Shown here: positions 33,702 to 43,126 of the stretch, one piece after another
Position numbering within the stretch: position 1 is the stretch's first letter
Layout: every line of letters begins with the position of its first letter
NCBI GenBank assembly: GCA_021324915.1
Contig: JAJPIC010000001.1
Location: 1-64,000, forward strand
Reading direction: 5' to 3'
DNA from: Beijerinckiaceae bacterium
GTDB lineage: Bacteria > Pseudomonadota > Alphaproteobacteria > Rhizobiales > Beijerinckiaceae
DNA: 64,000 nt
Program-made: the position numbers and the translations under genes
The notes under the pieces: generated by a model
What the model saw: the letters and a program-made list of their open reading frames with translations, nothing else
What the model was told of the DNA's origin: nothing
Database searches by the model: none

Positions 33702-33968
33702 ATCAGGCCGCGCGCGCGTGACGATTCGAAGAAGAAATTGGACACTGCACCTTCGTGCGACGTGATTGGTGTCCGATCGCGATCGCGGCGAGGCGATTTA
33801 CAAAATTGCACGATTTCCATCTTGTTGAGCTGGCTTTCAGCGGGGAAATCTGTGCAGTCGATCACGACTTTGAGGAAGCGATTCGAGACCTATCGGCTCT
33901 GCGCTTCCATTCGAGACTCTCTCGAAATCACCGACGCGGGCCTGGTGCTCGGCGCCGGAACCATCCTG
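33702..33968. other. Region upstream of the toxin gene; the toxin start may lie here
   Basis: The toxin frame is open back to a TTG at 33738, with possible GTG starts at 33852 and 33945. The encoded residues do not resemble a known leader. No other gene was seen. Confidence 0.4.
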
Positions 33969-35543
33969 ATGCGGATGGAAAAGGATGCCCTTGGTCACCC
34001 GGCGCTCGCCCTCACACAGGATGAAGAGCGGGCACTCGCTTTGCTCTCCGTTGCATATGGTGCATCGGCGCCTCGCAACGTGATGCAGCACCTGCAAAGC
34101 GCGGCGGACCATTGGCGGCGCGGCGACAAAGCGCTTGCGCAAATAAGACTAAGCCAGGCGCGGGTTCCGCGTATTACGAGCGAGGCCGCTGCGTGGCGTG
34201 TGCATATCGCAGCTGCGTTGCTCGATGAAGGATTTGCGCCGCGCTGGCTGTTGCGCGAACTCGGATTGGCCGACCTCGAGAAATATGATCCGGACGAGCC
34301 ACGCGTGCCGGCCGGAAGCGGTCGCGCCAGCGGCCAGTGGACGTCGGGAGCGCGCGGCGCGCAGACAAAGCCGGCGTCGTCAACGAGACCGGTGACATCA
34401 AACGGATCGGCGAAACCAACCAACACAAGTTCAAAACCGTCGAGGAGCAACGAAACCTCGCCCACGCGACTGTGGCGGCCGAACACGCAATCGGCGGCAT
34501 CTCAACCGGTCGCCTCTAGGGCGGAGAGCGCCGGCGGATCGGTTGGCGCTGCTGCGGGCGCAATTCGGCTGACGCAGTTTTCGCAAGACCTGGCTGCGGC
34601 AAGATCGGGCGGTGCGTTTCTCACGGGACTCGCCGAACTCGCGGGGGATGTTGCTGCGGCCGGCGTGGCAGGTGTGGCAGGCGTGGTGCTGAATGCGCTG
34701 TTCGTCACACCGGCGGGTAACGATGTCGCCGAAGGATCGATTCCCGGCGATCCAGGGACGCGATACTCGCTCAATAATGACGAAGGCGTCCTGCGCTTCC
34801 TACAGGGCAACGAGGTCATTGCGGTCGCGCATCGCGACCTCAAAGGTGTTTTCTACGACGTCGAAACGGGGATTCCGGTCGCCCGTGCGGTCGGCCGCTC
34901 GGTCGTTTTCGACGCGCAGATGCTTGCCTCCATCTCCGCAGAAGACGAATCCGAAGATGCAGGAACGCACGCGCAGGCCGAGCAGGATTCGGCTACTGAA
35001 AAAACTGAACCCCAACTTTGTCCCGACCCCGGTCCTGACGCGCCCCACGGTGCTCGGGCGTTGGCCAGGGGATATCAAGAATATATAAGCGTAATCAACA
35101 ATCCGCAGCGTCCGCTTTCGGCCGGCTTGGGCGTGAGCTTGATCAATCCGCTGACCGGAAAACGCGTAGTTTATGACGACTGCCGCGTAAGCGATGGTAC
35201 GTTGATCGAAGCCAAGGGGCCGGGCTTCGCGAGAAAACTCAGGGACGAACACTTACGCGAGGTTCTCGAAGAGAGATGGATCGATCAGGCAACGAGACAA
35301 GTTCAAGCGAGCGGCGGACGTCCGATTGCATGGTATTTCGATGAACCGCAAGCCGCTGCATTCGCGAAAAAGATTTTTGGAGCGATAGAACTCTTGAAAA
35401 ACATCCAGGTCGTCGCGGAGCCCATGCCGGCTGACCTCTATCGACAATTGGCGCGCCAAGCGCGGAAAGAGCGACAACAATGGACAGAGGAAAAAGCGGC
35501 GAGGAAAGCAAAGGAAGCAATGAGACCGCCGCGCTCAAGATGA
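33969..35543 (+). CDS. Polymorphic toxin with C-terminal Tox-REase-5 nuclease domain
   Basis: About 524 residues from the ATG at 33969. An N-terminal helical part ends in a linker (YDPDEPRVPAGSGRASGQWT) that recurs in alphaproteobacterial toxins and phage-related proteins. A Ser/Thr/Asn-rich spacer (about 125-185), a hydrophobic Ala/Gly/Val stretch (FLTGLAELAGDVAAAGVAGV) and a beta-rich segment follow. The C-terminal ~130 residues are a restriction-endonuclease-fold toxin: YQEYISVIN, then D...LIEAKGPGF with E414 and K416, and GGRPIAWYFDEPQAAAF. It should cut nucleic acid. The stop overlaps the immunity gene start (ATGA). No secretion apparatus or VgrG/PAAR domain is nearby, so export is unexplained. 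Confidence 0.85.
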   Translation: MRMEKDALGHPALALTQDEERALALLSVAYGASAPRNVMQHLQSAADHWRRGDKALAQIRLSQARVPRITSEAAAWRVHIAAALLDEGFAPRWLLRELGLADLEKYDPDEPRVPAGSGRASGQWTSGARGAQTKPASSTRPVTSNGSAKPTNTSSKPSRSNETSPTRLWRPNTQSAASQPVASRAESAGGSVGAAAGAIRLTQFSQDLAAARSGGAFLTGLAELAGDVAAAGVAGVAGVVLNALFVTPAGNDVAEGSIPGDPGTRYSLNNDEGVLRFLQGNEVIAVAHRDLKGVFYDVETGIPVARAVGRSVVFDAQMLASISAEDESEDAGTHAQAEQDSATEKTEPQLCPDPGPDAPHGARALARGYQEYISVINNPQRPLSAGLGVSLINPLTGKRVVYDDCRVSDGTLIEAKGPGFARKLRDEHLREVLEERWIDQATRQVQASGGRPIAWYFDEPQAAAFAKKIFGAIELLKNIQVVAEPMPADLYRQLARQARKERQQWTEEKAARKAKEAMRPPRSR

Positions 35544-36280
35544 GCGAAAATATCTATTACGTTCATGCGGCATGGCGCGCGCGGGAGGAAACGCCCGATG
35601 CGCTCGCCGACCGCTTCGTTCGTATGATCGATGAATTGCGCCGGATTGATCCCCTCCTTGAGTTGTGGAAAACCCGCGATAGGCGAGCACGAAAATACGA
35701 TTTCGAGGCCATTCGTGATCGCTACGTCGAAATCGTCAAGAAGTGCATTTCAAGGGACGACTTTGGCGATGTGTCGCCGCTCGAAGGCTATTGGTTGCAA
35801 GCATCAACTCGAGGGCAACCAAGTTCGCGGCACTACAGAATTTTGTCTCACGTTGGCGCACATGGATACACGCGATGCAATCAGAATTTCCTGTGGTTCG
35901 ACACGTCCTCCATGGAAACGCCGGACGCCGGCGCCATCGTTTATGCGATCTTTCGGCCAGTTTTGCTGGCGATTGTCGAAGCGTGGGAGCCGGAGGACTG
36001 CGTCGCATCTTGCGCGCAAATGCGTGAACGGGGCTTAGAAGGTACCGGACATTTCAGGGCGCCATGGATGCAATACTTGTTTTCGGACTTCGCCGCGCTC
36101 ATCACCCCGCCCGATGATGTCTTGGTCGAGCACCTGCCCAACGGCGGCCTCTTGATGACGGCCACCACGGAGACGTTCGACGTCGATAATCCCGCGCATG
36201 TCGCTGCCGCGCAATCGATCGGCGCGGCGACAAAGAAGCTGAACGATCTGCCCTATGCTCAGCCTCCCTGGATCGCGTGA
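35540..36280 (+). CDS. Imm52-type immunity protein
   Basis: A 246-residue protein with the Imm52 pattern: an N-terminal MSENIYYVHAAWRAREETPDAL and the central SPLEGYWLQASTR. The C-terminal half (WEPEDCVASCAQMRERG, GTGHFRAPWMQYLFSDFA) is also typical. Imm52 proteins are known neighbours of Tox-REase-5 toxins, protecting the producer by binding the nuclease. Its ATG shares bases with the toxin stop, giving translational coupling so that immunity is made with the toxin. The gene looks intact. Confidence 0.85.
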   Translation: MSENIYYVHAAWRAREETPDALADRFVRMIDELRRIDPLLELWKTRDRRARKYDFEAIRDRYVEIVKKCISRDDFGDVSPLEGYWLQASTRGQPSSRHYRILSHVGAHGYTRCNQNFLWFDTSSMETPDAGAIVYAIFRPVLLAIVEAWEPEDCVASCAQMRERGLEGTGHFRAPWMQYLFSDFAALITPPDDVLVEHLPNGGLLMTATTETFDVDNPAHVAAAQSIGAATKKLNDLPYAQPPWIA

Positions 36281-36340
36281 ACGCTCCCGCATTGTCACGA
36301 CAGGGTCTCGCGGAGCCGCTATCCGCTCATAGCGCCGCCT

Positions 36341-36444
36341 GGGGCTGGATGCGAAAGATGGACAGCGGCTTTTCGCGCAGACCCCGCTTTAAGTCTTTAG
36401 AATCAATCGCGTTCATATTTTTGGATCGATTCGGTCCAAAAGCA
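36341..36444. repeat. Degenerate family-B repeat, inverted orientation
   Basis: Read on the minus strand it shows GATTCTAAAGACTTAAAGCG, then inner arm GCGAAAAG, loop CCGCTGTCCAT and CTTTCGC, after a TTTTGGACC dyad. The outer arms no longer pair well. It accounts for much of the gap between the immunity gene and the amine oxidase. Confidence 0.7.
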
Positions 36445-36524
36445 TCGTGACCTAGGCGGCGGCCCTTGTCACTCTTCCCGAAGCGACCAATTTAGCTGAG
36501 CACAATCTCTTCTCTCTACGGATC

Positions 36525-37787
36525 ATGGCACACGACATCTTGATCGTTGGGGCGGGGGCCGCCGGCCTCTTTGCCGCCCGCGAGCTCGCGCAGGCGGGCA
36601 GAAAAGTCTTTATTGTCGAAGCGCGGAACCGGATCGGCGGGCGCATCTATCCGCTTCCCGAATCGGAATTCGGCTATCCGGCGCAAGGTGGCGCCGAATT
36701 CATTCATGGCGAGGCGGCGATTTCGCGCGAAATCCTCAAAACCGCCGGCGCGACCTTTGAACATTCGGGCGAATGGTGGTCGACCTTCGACGGCGAACCG
36801 CGCTCGGACGAATCGCCGACGCCGCACAACGAGAGTCTCGAAGAGAAACTGAAGGCCTTGAAGGAGGACATGCCGATTGCGGCCTTCTTCGACCATTATC
36901 TCGGCGAGCCGAAATATGCGCGCCTGCGCGATTATATTTTCCGCCGGGTCGAAGGCTATGACGCGGCAGATCCCGCGCGTTTCAGTGCCTTTGCCTTGCG
37001 CGAACAGATCTTCGGCGAAGGCGGCTGGGGCGATTTGATGGCGAAGGAAGGCTATACGCTGCTCCTGCAAGCCCTCGAGAGAGATTGGGCGAAAAGCGGC
37101 GTCGAGATTATTCTGAATCGCGAGGTAAGGCGCATCGAGCTCGGCGCTCGTTGCGTGAAACTTACCTGTGCGGATCGATCCATATTCGAAGCCTCGCAGG
37201 CGCTTCTAACCGTCCCCCTACCGATTTTGGCGAAGATCGAGTTCAAGCCGGCCTTGCCGGAAAAGCGTGAAGCAGCAAATGGGATCGGCTTCGGCACCGT
37301 CATCAAAATTCTACTGCGCTTCAAGGACCGGTGGTGGGTCAAGGCACGGGGCAGGGATTTTTCGCGCATGTCCTTCGTATTCTCCAAAGAGACGGTTCCG
37401 ACATGGTGGACGCAATATCCTGAGCCGCACGCGACACTGACCGGCTGGGTGGCCGGGCCGAAGGCGCAAAGACTCTCGAATCTTTCCGAGGCGGAACTTC
37501 TCGAGCGCGCGCTCGCCTCCCTCGCGAATATTTTCCAGGTCGAGGTCGAAAGGCTGCGTGGCGAGCTGCTTGTCGGCCGGGTTGTCAACTGGACGGAGGA
37601 GCCTTTCACCTTTGGCGCCTATTCCTATCCGACGCCGCAAACGAAAGCAGCGGTCGAAGAGCTCTTGAAGCCGGTCGATGGTCGGCTCTTTTTTGCCGGC
37701 GAAGCGCTCTATCATGGCGAGACCGGCACGGTCGAGGCGGCGCTTTCGAGCGGCAGAGATGCCGCCAAACGAATGCTCGGGCGCTGA
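36525..37787 (+). CDS. FAD-dependent amine oxidase (flavin monoamine oxidase family)
   Basis: A 420-residue flavoenzyme. The Rossmann FAD motif is ILIVGAGAAGLFAARELAQA, then VEARNRIGGRIYPLPE. A substrate-side segment GAEFIHGEAAI follows, and the C-terminal FAD motif is LFFAGEALYHGETGTVEAAL. The family oxidises primary or secondary amines or acts as a desaturase; the substrate cannot be read from sequence. No covalent-FAD cysteine was noticed. The next gene, a CDP-diacylglycerol hydrolase, starts one base after this stop, so the two share an mRNA, although no metabolic link is evident. Confidence 0.9.
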   Translation: MAHDILIVGAGAAGLFAARELAQAGRKVFIVEARNRIGGRIYPLPESEFGYPAQGGAEFIHGEAAISREILKTAGATFEHSGEWWSTFDGEPRSDESPTPHNESLEEKLKALKEDMPIAAFFDHYLGEPKYARLRDYIFRRVEGYDAADPARFSAFALREQIFGEGGWGDLMAKEGYTLLLQALERDWAKSGVEIILNREVRRIELGARCVKLTCADRSIFEASQALLTVPLPILAKIEFKPALPEKREAANGIGFGTVIKILLRFKDRWWVKARGRDFSRMSFVFSKETVPTWWTQYPEPHATLTGWVAGPKAQRLSNLSEAELLERALASLANIFQVEVERLRGELLVGRVVNWTEEPFTFGAYSYPTPQTKAAVEELLKPVDGRLFFAGEALYHGETGTVEAALSSGRDAAKRMLGR

Positions 37788-38567
37788 ATGCCGATGAATT
37801 TGGCGAGCCTGTTCTTTCGCGGCGGGCGCATCAGTTTTGCCGCATGCGCCTTCGTGCTTGCGATCTCGATCGCTCACGCCGGCGATCCCGACGCGCTTTT
37901 AAAAATCATGCATGATCAATGCGTGCCGGATGAGGAGGCGCATCACAATCCGGCACCGTGCGTGCGCGTCGATCTCAATGGCGGCATGGATCGCGGCTAT
38001 GTTATTCTCAAGGATCGGGTCGGCGTGGCGCAATTCCTGCTCATCGCGACGCGCAGGATTTCAGGCATCGAGAGCCCGGACCTCCTTGCGCCCGACATGC
38101 CCAATTATTGGGCCGATGCCTGGCAGAACCGCACTTTCGTGTCGGCCGCGGTCCAACGCAATCTTCCTGCCGACGAGATCGGGATGGCGATCAATTCGGC
38201 GCTCGCGCGGAGTCAGAACCAGTTTCACATTCATATCGACTGTCTGCGGCCGGATGTGCGCGCGCTTCTCGCCGTACACCGCGACGAGATCGGCTTGAAT
38301 TGGGTCGAACTCCCGTTTGATCTTCCGGGGGGTCATTATTTCGCCCGCCGGCTCGACAATCTTTCAGCGGATCCGTTCAGGCTCTTGGCGCAAGGCGTTG
38401 CCGGCGCGGCGCAGCATATGAGGGAGGAAACGCTCGTCGTTGCGGGCCTTGTCTTTGCGCCGGGACACGATGGCTTCGTGCTCCTCTCCTCGCACGCCGA
38501 TCCCGCAAAGGGCGAGCGCGCGCATGGCGAAGACCTGCTCGATCATAGCTGCGCATTGGCGAAGTGA
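37788..38567 (+). CDS. cdh: CDP-diacylglycerol diphosphatase
   Basis: A 259-residue protein with an N-terminal membrane anchor or signal (ISFAACAFVLAISIAHAG) and the Cdh pyrophosphatase domain. This has PCVRVDLNGGMDRGYVILKD, then TRRISGIESPDLLAPDMPNY, and the HIT-like motif QNQFHIHIDCLRPDV, whose histidines are catalytic. It splits CDP-diacylglycerol into CMP and phosphatidic acid at the outer face of the inner membrane. It immediately follows the amine oxidase gene. Confidence 0.92.
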   Translation: MPMNLASLFFRGGRISFAACAFVLAISIAHAGDPDALLKIMHDQCVPDEEAHHNPAPCVRVDLNGGMDRGYVILKDRVGVAQFLLIATRRISGIESPDLLAPDMPNYWADAWQNRTFVSAAVQRNLPADEIGMAINSALARSQNQFHIHIDCLRPDVRALLAVHRDEIGLNWVELPFDLPGGHYFARRLDNLSADPFRLLAQGVAGAAQHMREETLVVAGLVFAPGHDGFVLLSSHADPAKGERAHGEDLLDHSCALAK

Positions 38568-38636
38568 TGTGCAGACGCGGATCAGTCGGCGTTTAGCCAA
38601 TAGCCCCGCTACCTGGCGCCGAGAGACTGGCTTGCA

Positions 38637-39671
38637 TCACGGCGCGAGAGAGGTCTTCAGCTCCAATCCAAAAGCGGCGGCCTCCGGTTCTTTCCGGCCG
38701 AGCCAAGCGGTGGCCGCGGCGCGCCCATCTTCCTTCAGTTTGGAAAGAAAACCCCAATCGAGATTGCTGGCGCTCGCTTCGGAAAGGCCGGTGAATTCTT
38801 CTTCGGCCGCGATCCGGTGCAGATTGAGCCGTCGCAGCTTGCGTCCTTCGTGGGAGAGAAGCCCGAGGAGCCCACGGCTTCGCGCAGTGTGCCAGGCGAG
38901 CATGCCGATCTCCGCCTGCAGCGAGGCGTTGAACGTGATCTGATCGAGCCGGCGGATGATGTCGCGCGAGGTCGTCGGCACGGCGGCGCTGTGCATCGGC
39001 GTGATTTGAACGACAAGCACATCGGGCGCCTCGCTCGCCATGACGAGATCGAGCAGTGGCGGATTGGCCGAATAACCGCCGTCCCAATAGGCGATGTCGT
39101 CGATCGTCACGGCGTGATGGTAGAGGGGCAGGCTGGCGGACGCGAGCACGGCATCGGCATCGATCTCGCTGTCGCGGAAAATCCGCGCGCGACCGTCGGC
39201 GACGCGCGTTGCGGCAATCAAGAGGCCTATGGGCGCCGCATGCCGCAGCCGCTTGAAATCCACTTCCTCATTGATGAGCGCCCGCAGGGGATTGAGGTCG
39301 AGCGGATTATATTGATAGGGCGAGAGAAGCCGCGTCCAGAACGAAAAAGTGCCGCTGGCGCCCGGCGCAAAGCCGGCGGCCCCGCCAAAAGGGCCGAAAG
39401 CCGCTGTCCGGCTCAGCCTTTCCCAAAATCGCGCGAGCTTGGCGCGTGCGGCCTGTGCACCGCCTTCGGCAAGTCCCGCCGCGAGCAGAACCGCGTTGAT
39501 TGCCCCCGCCGACGTGCCGCTCACCGTATCGACTGCAACGTTCTGCTCTTCGAGCAATCGGTCGAGCACGCCCCACGTGAAAGCGCCAAACGAGCCGCCC
39601 CCTTGCAAAGCCAGCGACAGGCGCCGCGGGGGCCAGCTGCGGCGCAGGCGTAGGCCTTCGAGCAAATTCAT
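38637..39671 (-). CDS. Patatin-like phospholipase
   Basis: A 344-residue patatin. The oxyanion loop is LALQGGGSFGAFTWGV, the nucleophile S54 is in SGTSAGAINA, and the Asp of the dyad is in WDGGYSANPPL. It should hydrolyse acyl ester bonds of lipids. The family includes RssA/YlaK-type cytoplasmic proteins, and no signal peptide or membrane helix is visible. The start at 39671 has GAGGAG upstream; the longer open frame to 39731 is rejected. It is convergent with cdh, another lipid hydrolase, with a 69-bp gap. Confidence 0.92.
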   Translation of the reverse strand: MNLLEGLRLRRSWPPRRLSLALQGGGSFGAFTWGVLDRLLEEQNVAVDTVSGTSAGAINAVLLAAGLAEGGAQAARAKLARFWERLSRTAAFGPFGGAAGFAPGASGTFSFWTRLLSPYQYNPLDLNPLRALINEEVDFKRLRHAAPIGLLIAATRVADGRARIFRDSEIDADAVLASASLPLYHHAVTIDDIAYWDGGYSANPPLLDLVMASEAPDVLVVQITPMHSAAVPTTSRDIIRRLDQITFNASLQAEIGMLAWHTARSRGLLGLLSHEGRKLRRLNLHRIAAEEEFTGLSEASASNLDWGFLSKLKEDGRAAATAWLGRKEPEAAAFGLELKTSLAP

Positions 39672-39973
39672 TTGGGGCTCCTCTGGACGCCATCCGGAAA
39701 GATGGGCGCAAGCCCATATAGTGCGCCGCAATATGAATTGCGATCACAAGCTCGTTTGATTTTGTGTGGACATTTCACTGCGTTACCGTGAATGCTTGAT
39801 TTCACTCGGGATAGATTTGGGGACGATTTGTCGCGATGCAACATAAACGGAACCGGGAACCGTACGGCGGCATTTGCGCTCAGATCCGGATGGGCCCGCC
39901 GGCTGCGCATAGAACCCCGCGCCCCGCGCATTTTATGCTGGCGCGAGCCGCTTCTTTTCTGGCAAGACCTGCC
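39672..39973. other. Divergent intergenic region between patatin and polA
   Basis: Must hold promoters for both genes. No clear boxes, repeats or RNA genes were recognised. The polA frame is open from 39836, so the polA start could lie here. Confidence 0.4.
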
Positions 39974-42900
39974 ATGCCCTTGAGTCATCGTCCGGTGAAG
40001 GCCGGGGACCACGTCTTTCTCGTTGACGGGTCTTCCTTCGTCTTCCGCGCCTATTTCCAATCGATCCGGCAGGACGCGAAATATAATTATCGCACCGATC
40101 GCCTGCCGACCGGCGCCGTCCGCCTGTTTTGCACCAAGCTCTTCCAATTCATCCGCGAGGGCGCGACAGGCATCAAGCCGACGCATCTCGCAATCATATT
40201 CGACAAGTCGGAAGATTCATTCCGCCGCGAGATCTATCCGCCCTATAAGTCCAATCGCTCCGAGCCGCCGGAAGATCTCATTCCGCAATTCCCGCTGATG
40301 CGCGCCGCGGTGCGCGCCTTTGGCCTCGTGCCGATCGAGCAGGACAGATATGAGGCCGACGATCTCATCGCGACCTACGCCTGCCAGGCTCGCGCGCGCG
40401 GCGCCGACGTGCTCATCATCTCAGCCGACAAGGACCTGATGCAGCTCGTGGGCAATGGCATTGCGATGTATGATCCGGCTTCCGGCGAGGCAGGCGCAAA
40501 GGGCGCGCGCGAGGAGCGCAAGATCAGCGTTCCGGAAGTCGTCGATTATTTCGGGGTGCCGCCGGAGAAGGTCATCGACGTTCAGGCGCTCGCCGGCGAT
40601 TCGACCGACCATGTGCCGGGCGCCCGCGGCATTGGGATCAAGACCGCCGCGCAACTCATCACCGAATATGGCGATCTCGACACGCTGCTCGCGCGCGCCT
40701 CGGAGATCAAACAGCCGAAGCGGCGCGAGGTTTTGACCGATCCGGAAAGCGTCGCTCTGATCAGGGTCTCGAAACAGCTCGTCACGCTCGATTGCAATGT
40801 GGCGCTCGATGTCCCGCTCGACGACCTCGGCCTCAATGCGCCCGAGCCAAAGACGCTCGTCGCTTTCTTGAAGGCGATGGAGTTTACGACCATCACCAAG
40901 CGCGCGGCCGAATATTTCGGCGTGCCGGCCGAGAAGGTCGAACCTGATCCCGCGTTTCTCGGCGCATCCGCCTGGCGCAATGGCGCGGCACCCGAACTGC
41001 CGCCTCCGGTTGCGGAGCCGGCGCCGGAGCCGACAACGGCTGCGCCTGCTGTTTCTGGTCCGCGCAAAAATGCGCGCTACGGCGAGCCGGTGCAGAGGCA
41101 GGTTGCGGCGAGCGGACCGGCGGAGCTTGCCGCCGCGCGCGCCGCCTCGATTGCCGCGATTCCCTTCGATCGTGCCTCTTACGCAACCGTCACGACTCTC
41201 GATCAGCTCGATCTGGTGATCGCCGCTGCTTTCGAGGCGGGGCATATCGGAGTCGATACCGAGACCACATCGCTCGATGCAATGGCGAGCGAACTCATCG
41301 GCATCTCGCTTGCCGTCGCGCCAGGCCAGGCCTGCTACATTCCCTTGCGCCATCGCGGCGAGGAAAATCTCTTTGACGGCGGCGGCCTCCTGCCCGGCCA
41401 ATTGCCGGTTGAAGTCGCGCTCGCTCGGTTGAAGCCCTTGCTCGAATCGGAAAGCGTCCTCAAGATCGCGCATAACGCGAAATTCGATGCGCTCGTTTTC
41501 AAGCAGCACGGCATCGACCTCAAGCCGCTCGACGACACTTTGCTCATCTCTTACGTGCTCGATGCGGGTCTCACCGATCACGGCATGGACGTGCTGAGCG
41601 AGAAATGTTTCCACCATAAGCCGCTTGCATTTGGTGCCGTTGCGGGATCGGGCCGCACTTTTATCGGCTTTGCGCGCGTGGCGATCGACAAGGCGACCGA
41701 ATATTCGGCCGAGGACGCCGACATCACCTTGCGGCTCTGGAACGTGCTGAAACCGCGCCTGCCGGCCGAGCACATGGCCAGTGTTTATGAGACGCTCGAG
41801 CGGCCGATGATCGAAACTTTGGCGCGAATGGAAGCGCGCGGCGTCTCGATCGATCGCGACATGCTTACGCGACTCTCCGGCGAATTCGCGCAGGACATGG
41901 CAAGATTGGAGGCCGAGATCTACGAGCTTGCCGGCGAGAGTTTCAATCTCGGCTCGACGAAACAATTGAGCGACATTCTCTTCGGCAAGATGGGGCTGCC
42001 GGGCGCCAAGCGCACGGCGACCGGCGCCTGGTCGACCTCGGCGAGCGTGCTCGAGGATCTGGCAGAAGAGGGCAATCAATTCGCCGCGCGCATTCTCGAT
42101 TGGCGCCAGCTCGCGAAATTGAAGTCGACTTATACGGACGCGCTGCCCAATTACGTCAATCCGCGGACCGGTCGCGTCCATACCTCCTATGCGCTCGCCG
42201 CGACGACCACGGGTCGGCTCTCGTCTTCCGAGCCCAATCTGCAGAATATTCCGATCCGCACCGAAGCCGGGCGCAAGATCCGCCGCGCCTTCATCGCAAG
42301 CCCCGGCCATAAGCTCGTCTCGGCGGATTATTCGCAGATCGAGTTGCGGCTTCTCGCCCATATCGCGGATATTCCGCAGCTCCGCCAGGCTTTCTCCGAC
42401 GGGCTCGACATTCATGCGATGACCGCCTCGGAAATGTTCGGCGTTCCGGTTGCCGGCATGCCGCCCGAAGTGCGCCGCCGCGCCAAGGCGATCAACTTCG
42501 GCATTATCTATGGCATATCGTCCTTCGGACTTGCCAATCAGCTCGGGATTCCGCGTGACGAAGCCGGAGCCTATATCAAGAGATATTTCGAACGGTTTCC
42601 CGGCATTCGCGCCTATATGGACGAGACGAAGAGAATTGCGCGCGAGCGCAATTACGTGACGACGATCTTCGGCCGCAAATGCCATTATCCGCGCATCAAT
42701 GCGTCCAATCCCTCCGAGCGCGCATTCAACGAGCGCGCTGCGATCAATGCGCCGATCCAGGGCTCCGCCGCAGATATCATCCGCCGCGCGATGGTGCGCA
42801 TGGATGCGGCGCTCGAAAAAGCGGGACTACGCGCGCAGATGCTTCTGCAGGTTCACGACGAGCTCGTCTTCGAAGTGCCGGAGGACGAGGTCGACGAGAC

Positions 42901-43012
42901 GATCGCGCTCGTCCGCAGGGTGATGATCGATGCGCCGCACCCGGCGGTCGAACTCAGCGTACCCCTTCAGGTCGATGCCAAGGCTGCGCAGAACTGGGAT
43001 GAAGCGCATTGA
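39974..43012 (+). CDS. polA: DNA polymerase I
   Basis: A 1012-residue polymerase. The N-terminal 5'-3' exonuclease (about 1-300) has FLVDGSSFVFRAYF, DRYEADDLIATYA, ISADKDLMQLV and GDSTDHVPGARGIGIKTA. After a Pro/Ala-rich linker comes the 3'-5' proofreading domain, with an intact DTE (HIGVDTETTSLDAM). The polymerase domain has VSADYSQIELRLLAHI (motif A), RRRAKAINFGIIYGIS (motif B) and LQVHDELVFEVPED (motif C). It works in Okazaki-fragment maturation and repair. The start at 39974 (MPLSHRPVKAGDHVFLVDG) is chosen by homology; its ribosome-binding site is weak. Confidence 0.97.
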   Translation: MPLSHRPVKAGDHVFLVDGSSFVFRAYFQSIRQDAKYNYRTDRLPTGAVRLFCTKLFQFIREGATGIKPTHLAIIFDKSEDSFRREIYPPYKSNRSEPPEDLIPQFPLMRAAVRAFGLVPIEQDRYEADDLIATYACQARARGADVLIISADKDLMQLVGNGIAMYDPASGEAGAKGAREERKISVPEVVDYFGVPPEKVIDVQALAGDSTDHVPGARGIGIKTAAQLITEYGDLDTLLARASEIKQPKRREVLTDPESVALIRVSKQLVTLDCNVALDVPLDDLGLNAPEPKTLVAFLKAMEFTTITKRAAEYFGVPAEKVEPDPAFLGASAWRNGAAPELPPPVAEPAPEPTTAAPAVSGPRKNARYGEPVQRQVAASGPAELAAARAASIAAIPFDRASYATVTTLDQLDLVIAAAFEAGHIGVDTETTSLDAMASELIGISLAVAPGQACYIPLRHRGEENLFDGGGLLPGQLPVEVALARLKPLLESESVLKIAHNAKFDALVFKQHGIDLKPLDDTLLISYVLDAGLTDHGMDVLSEKCFHHKPLAFGAVAGSGRTFIGFARVAIDKATEYSAEDADITLRLWNVLKPRLPAEHMASVYETLERPMIETLARMEARGVSIDRDMLTRLSGEFAQDMARLEAEIYELAGESFNLGSTKQLSDILFGKMGLPGAKRTATGAWSTSASVLEDLAEEGNQFAARILDWRQLAKLKSTYTDALPNYVNPRTGRVHTSYALAATTTGRLSSSEPNLQNIPIRTEAGRKIRRAFIASPGHKLVSADYSQIELRLLAHIADIPQLRQAFSDGLDIHAMTASEMFGVPVAGMPPEVRRRAKAINFGIIYGISSFGLANQLGIPRDEAGAYIKRYFERFPGIRAYMDETKRIARERNYVTTIFGRKCHYPRINASNPSERAFNERAAINAPIQGSAADIIRRAMVRMDAALEKAGLRAQMLLQVHDELVFEVPEDEVDETIALVRRVMIDAPHPAVELSVPLQVDAKAAQNWDEAH

Positions 43013-43126
43013 GAGGGGCGCATCGAGAATAGCACCTTCGAAATCGGCCGGCGTTTTCTCGGCAATCCGACGATTTGGCTTGCGTGCCACTCTCGATTAT
43101 GCGCGGAAATCGCGCGAGGGTGCCTC

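Noticed and set aside
33738-33968. Upstream TTG/GTG starts for the toxin
   Set aside because: They cannot be excluded, but the added residues have no recognisable leader and the starts are weaker than the ATG at 33969.
40421-42685. 754-codon minus-strand open frame opposite polA
   Set aside because: A shadow frame caused by high GC; rich in Arg/Gly/His without domains, while polA has every catalytic motif.
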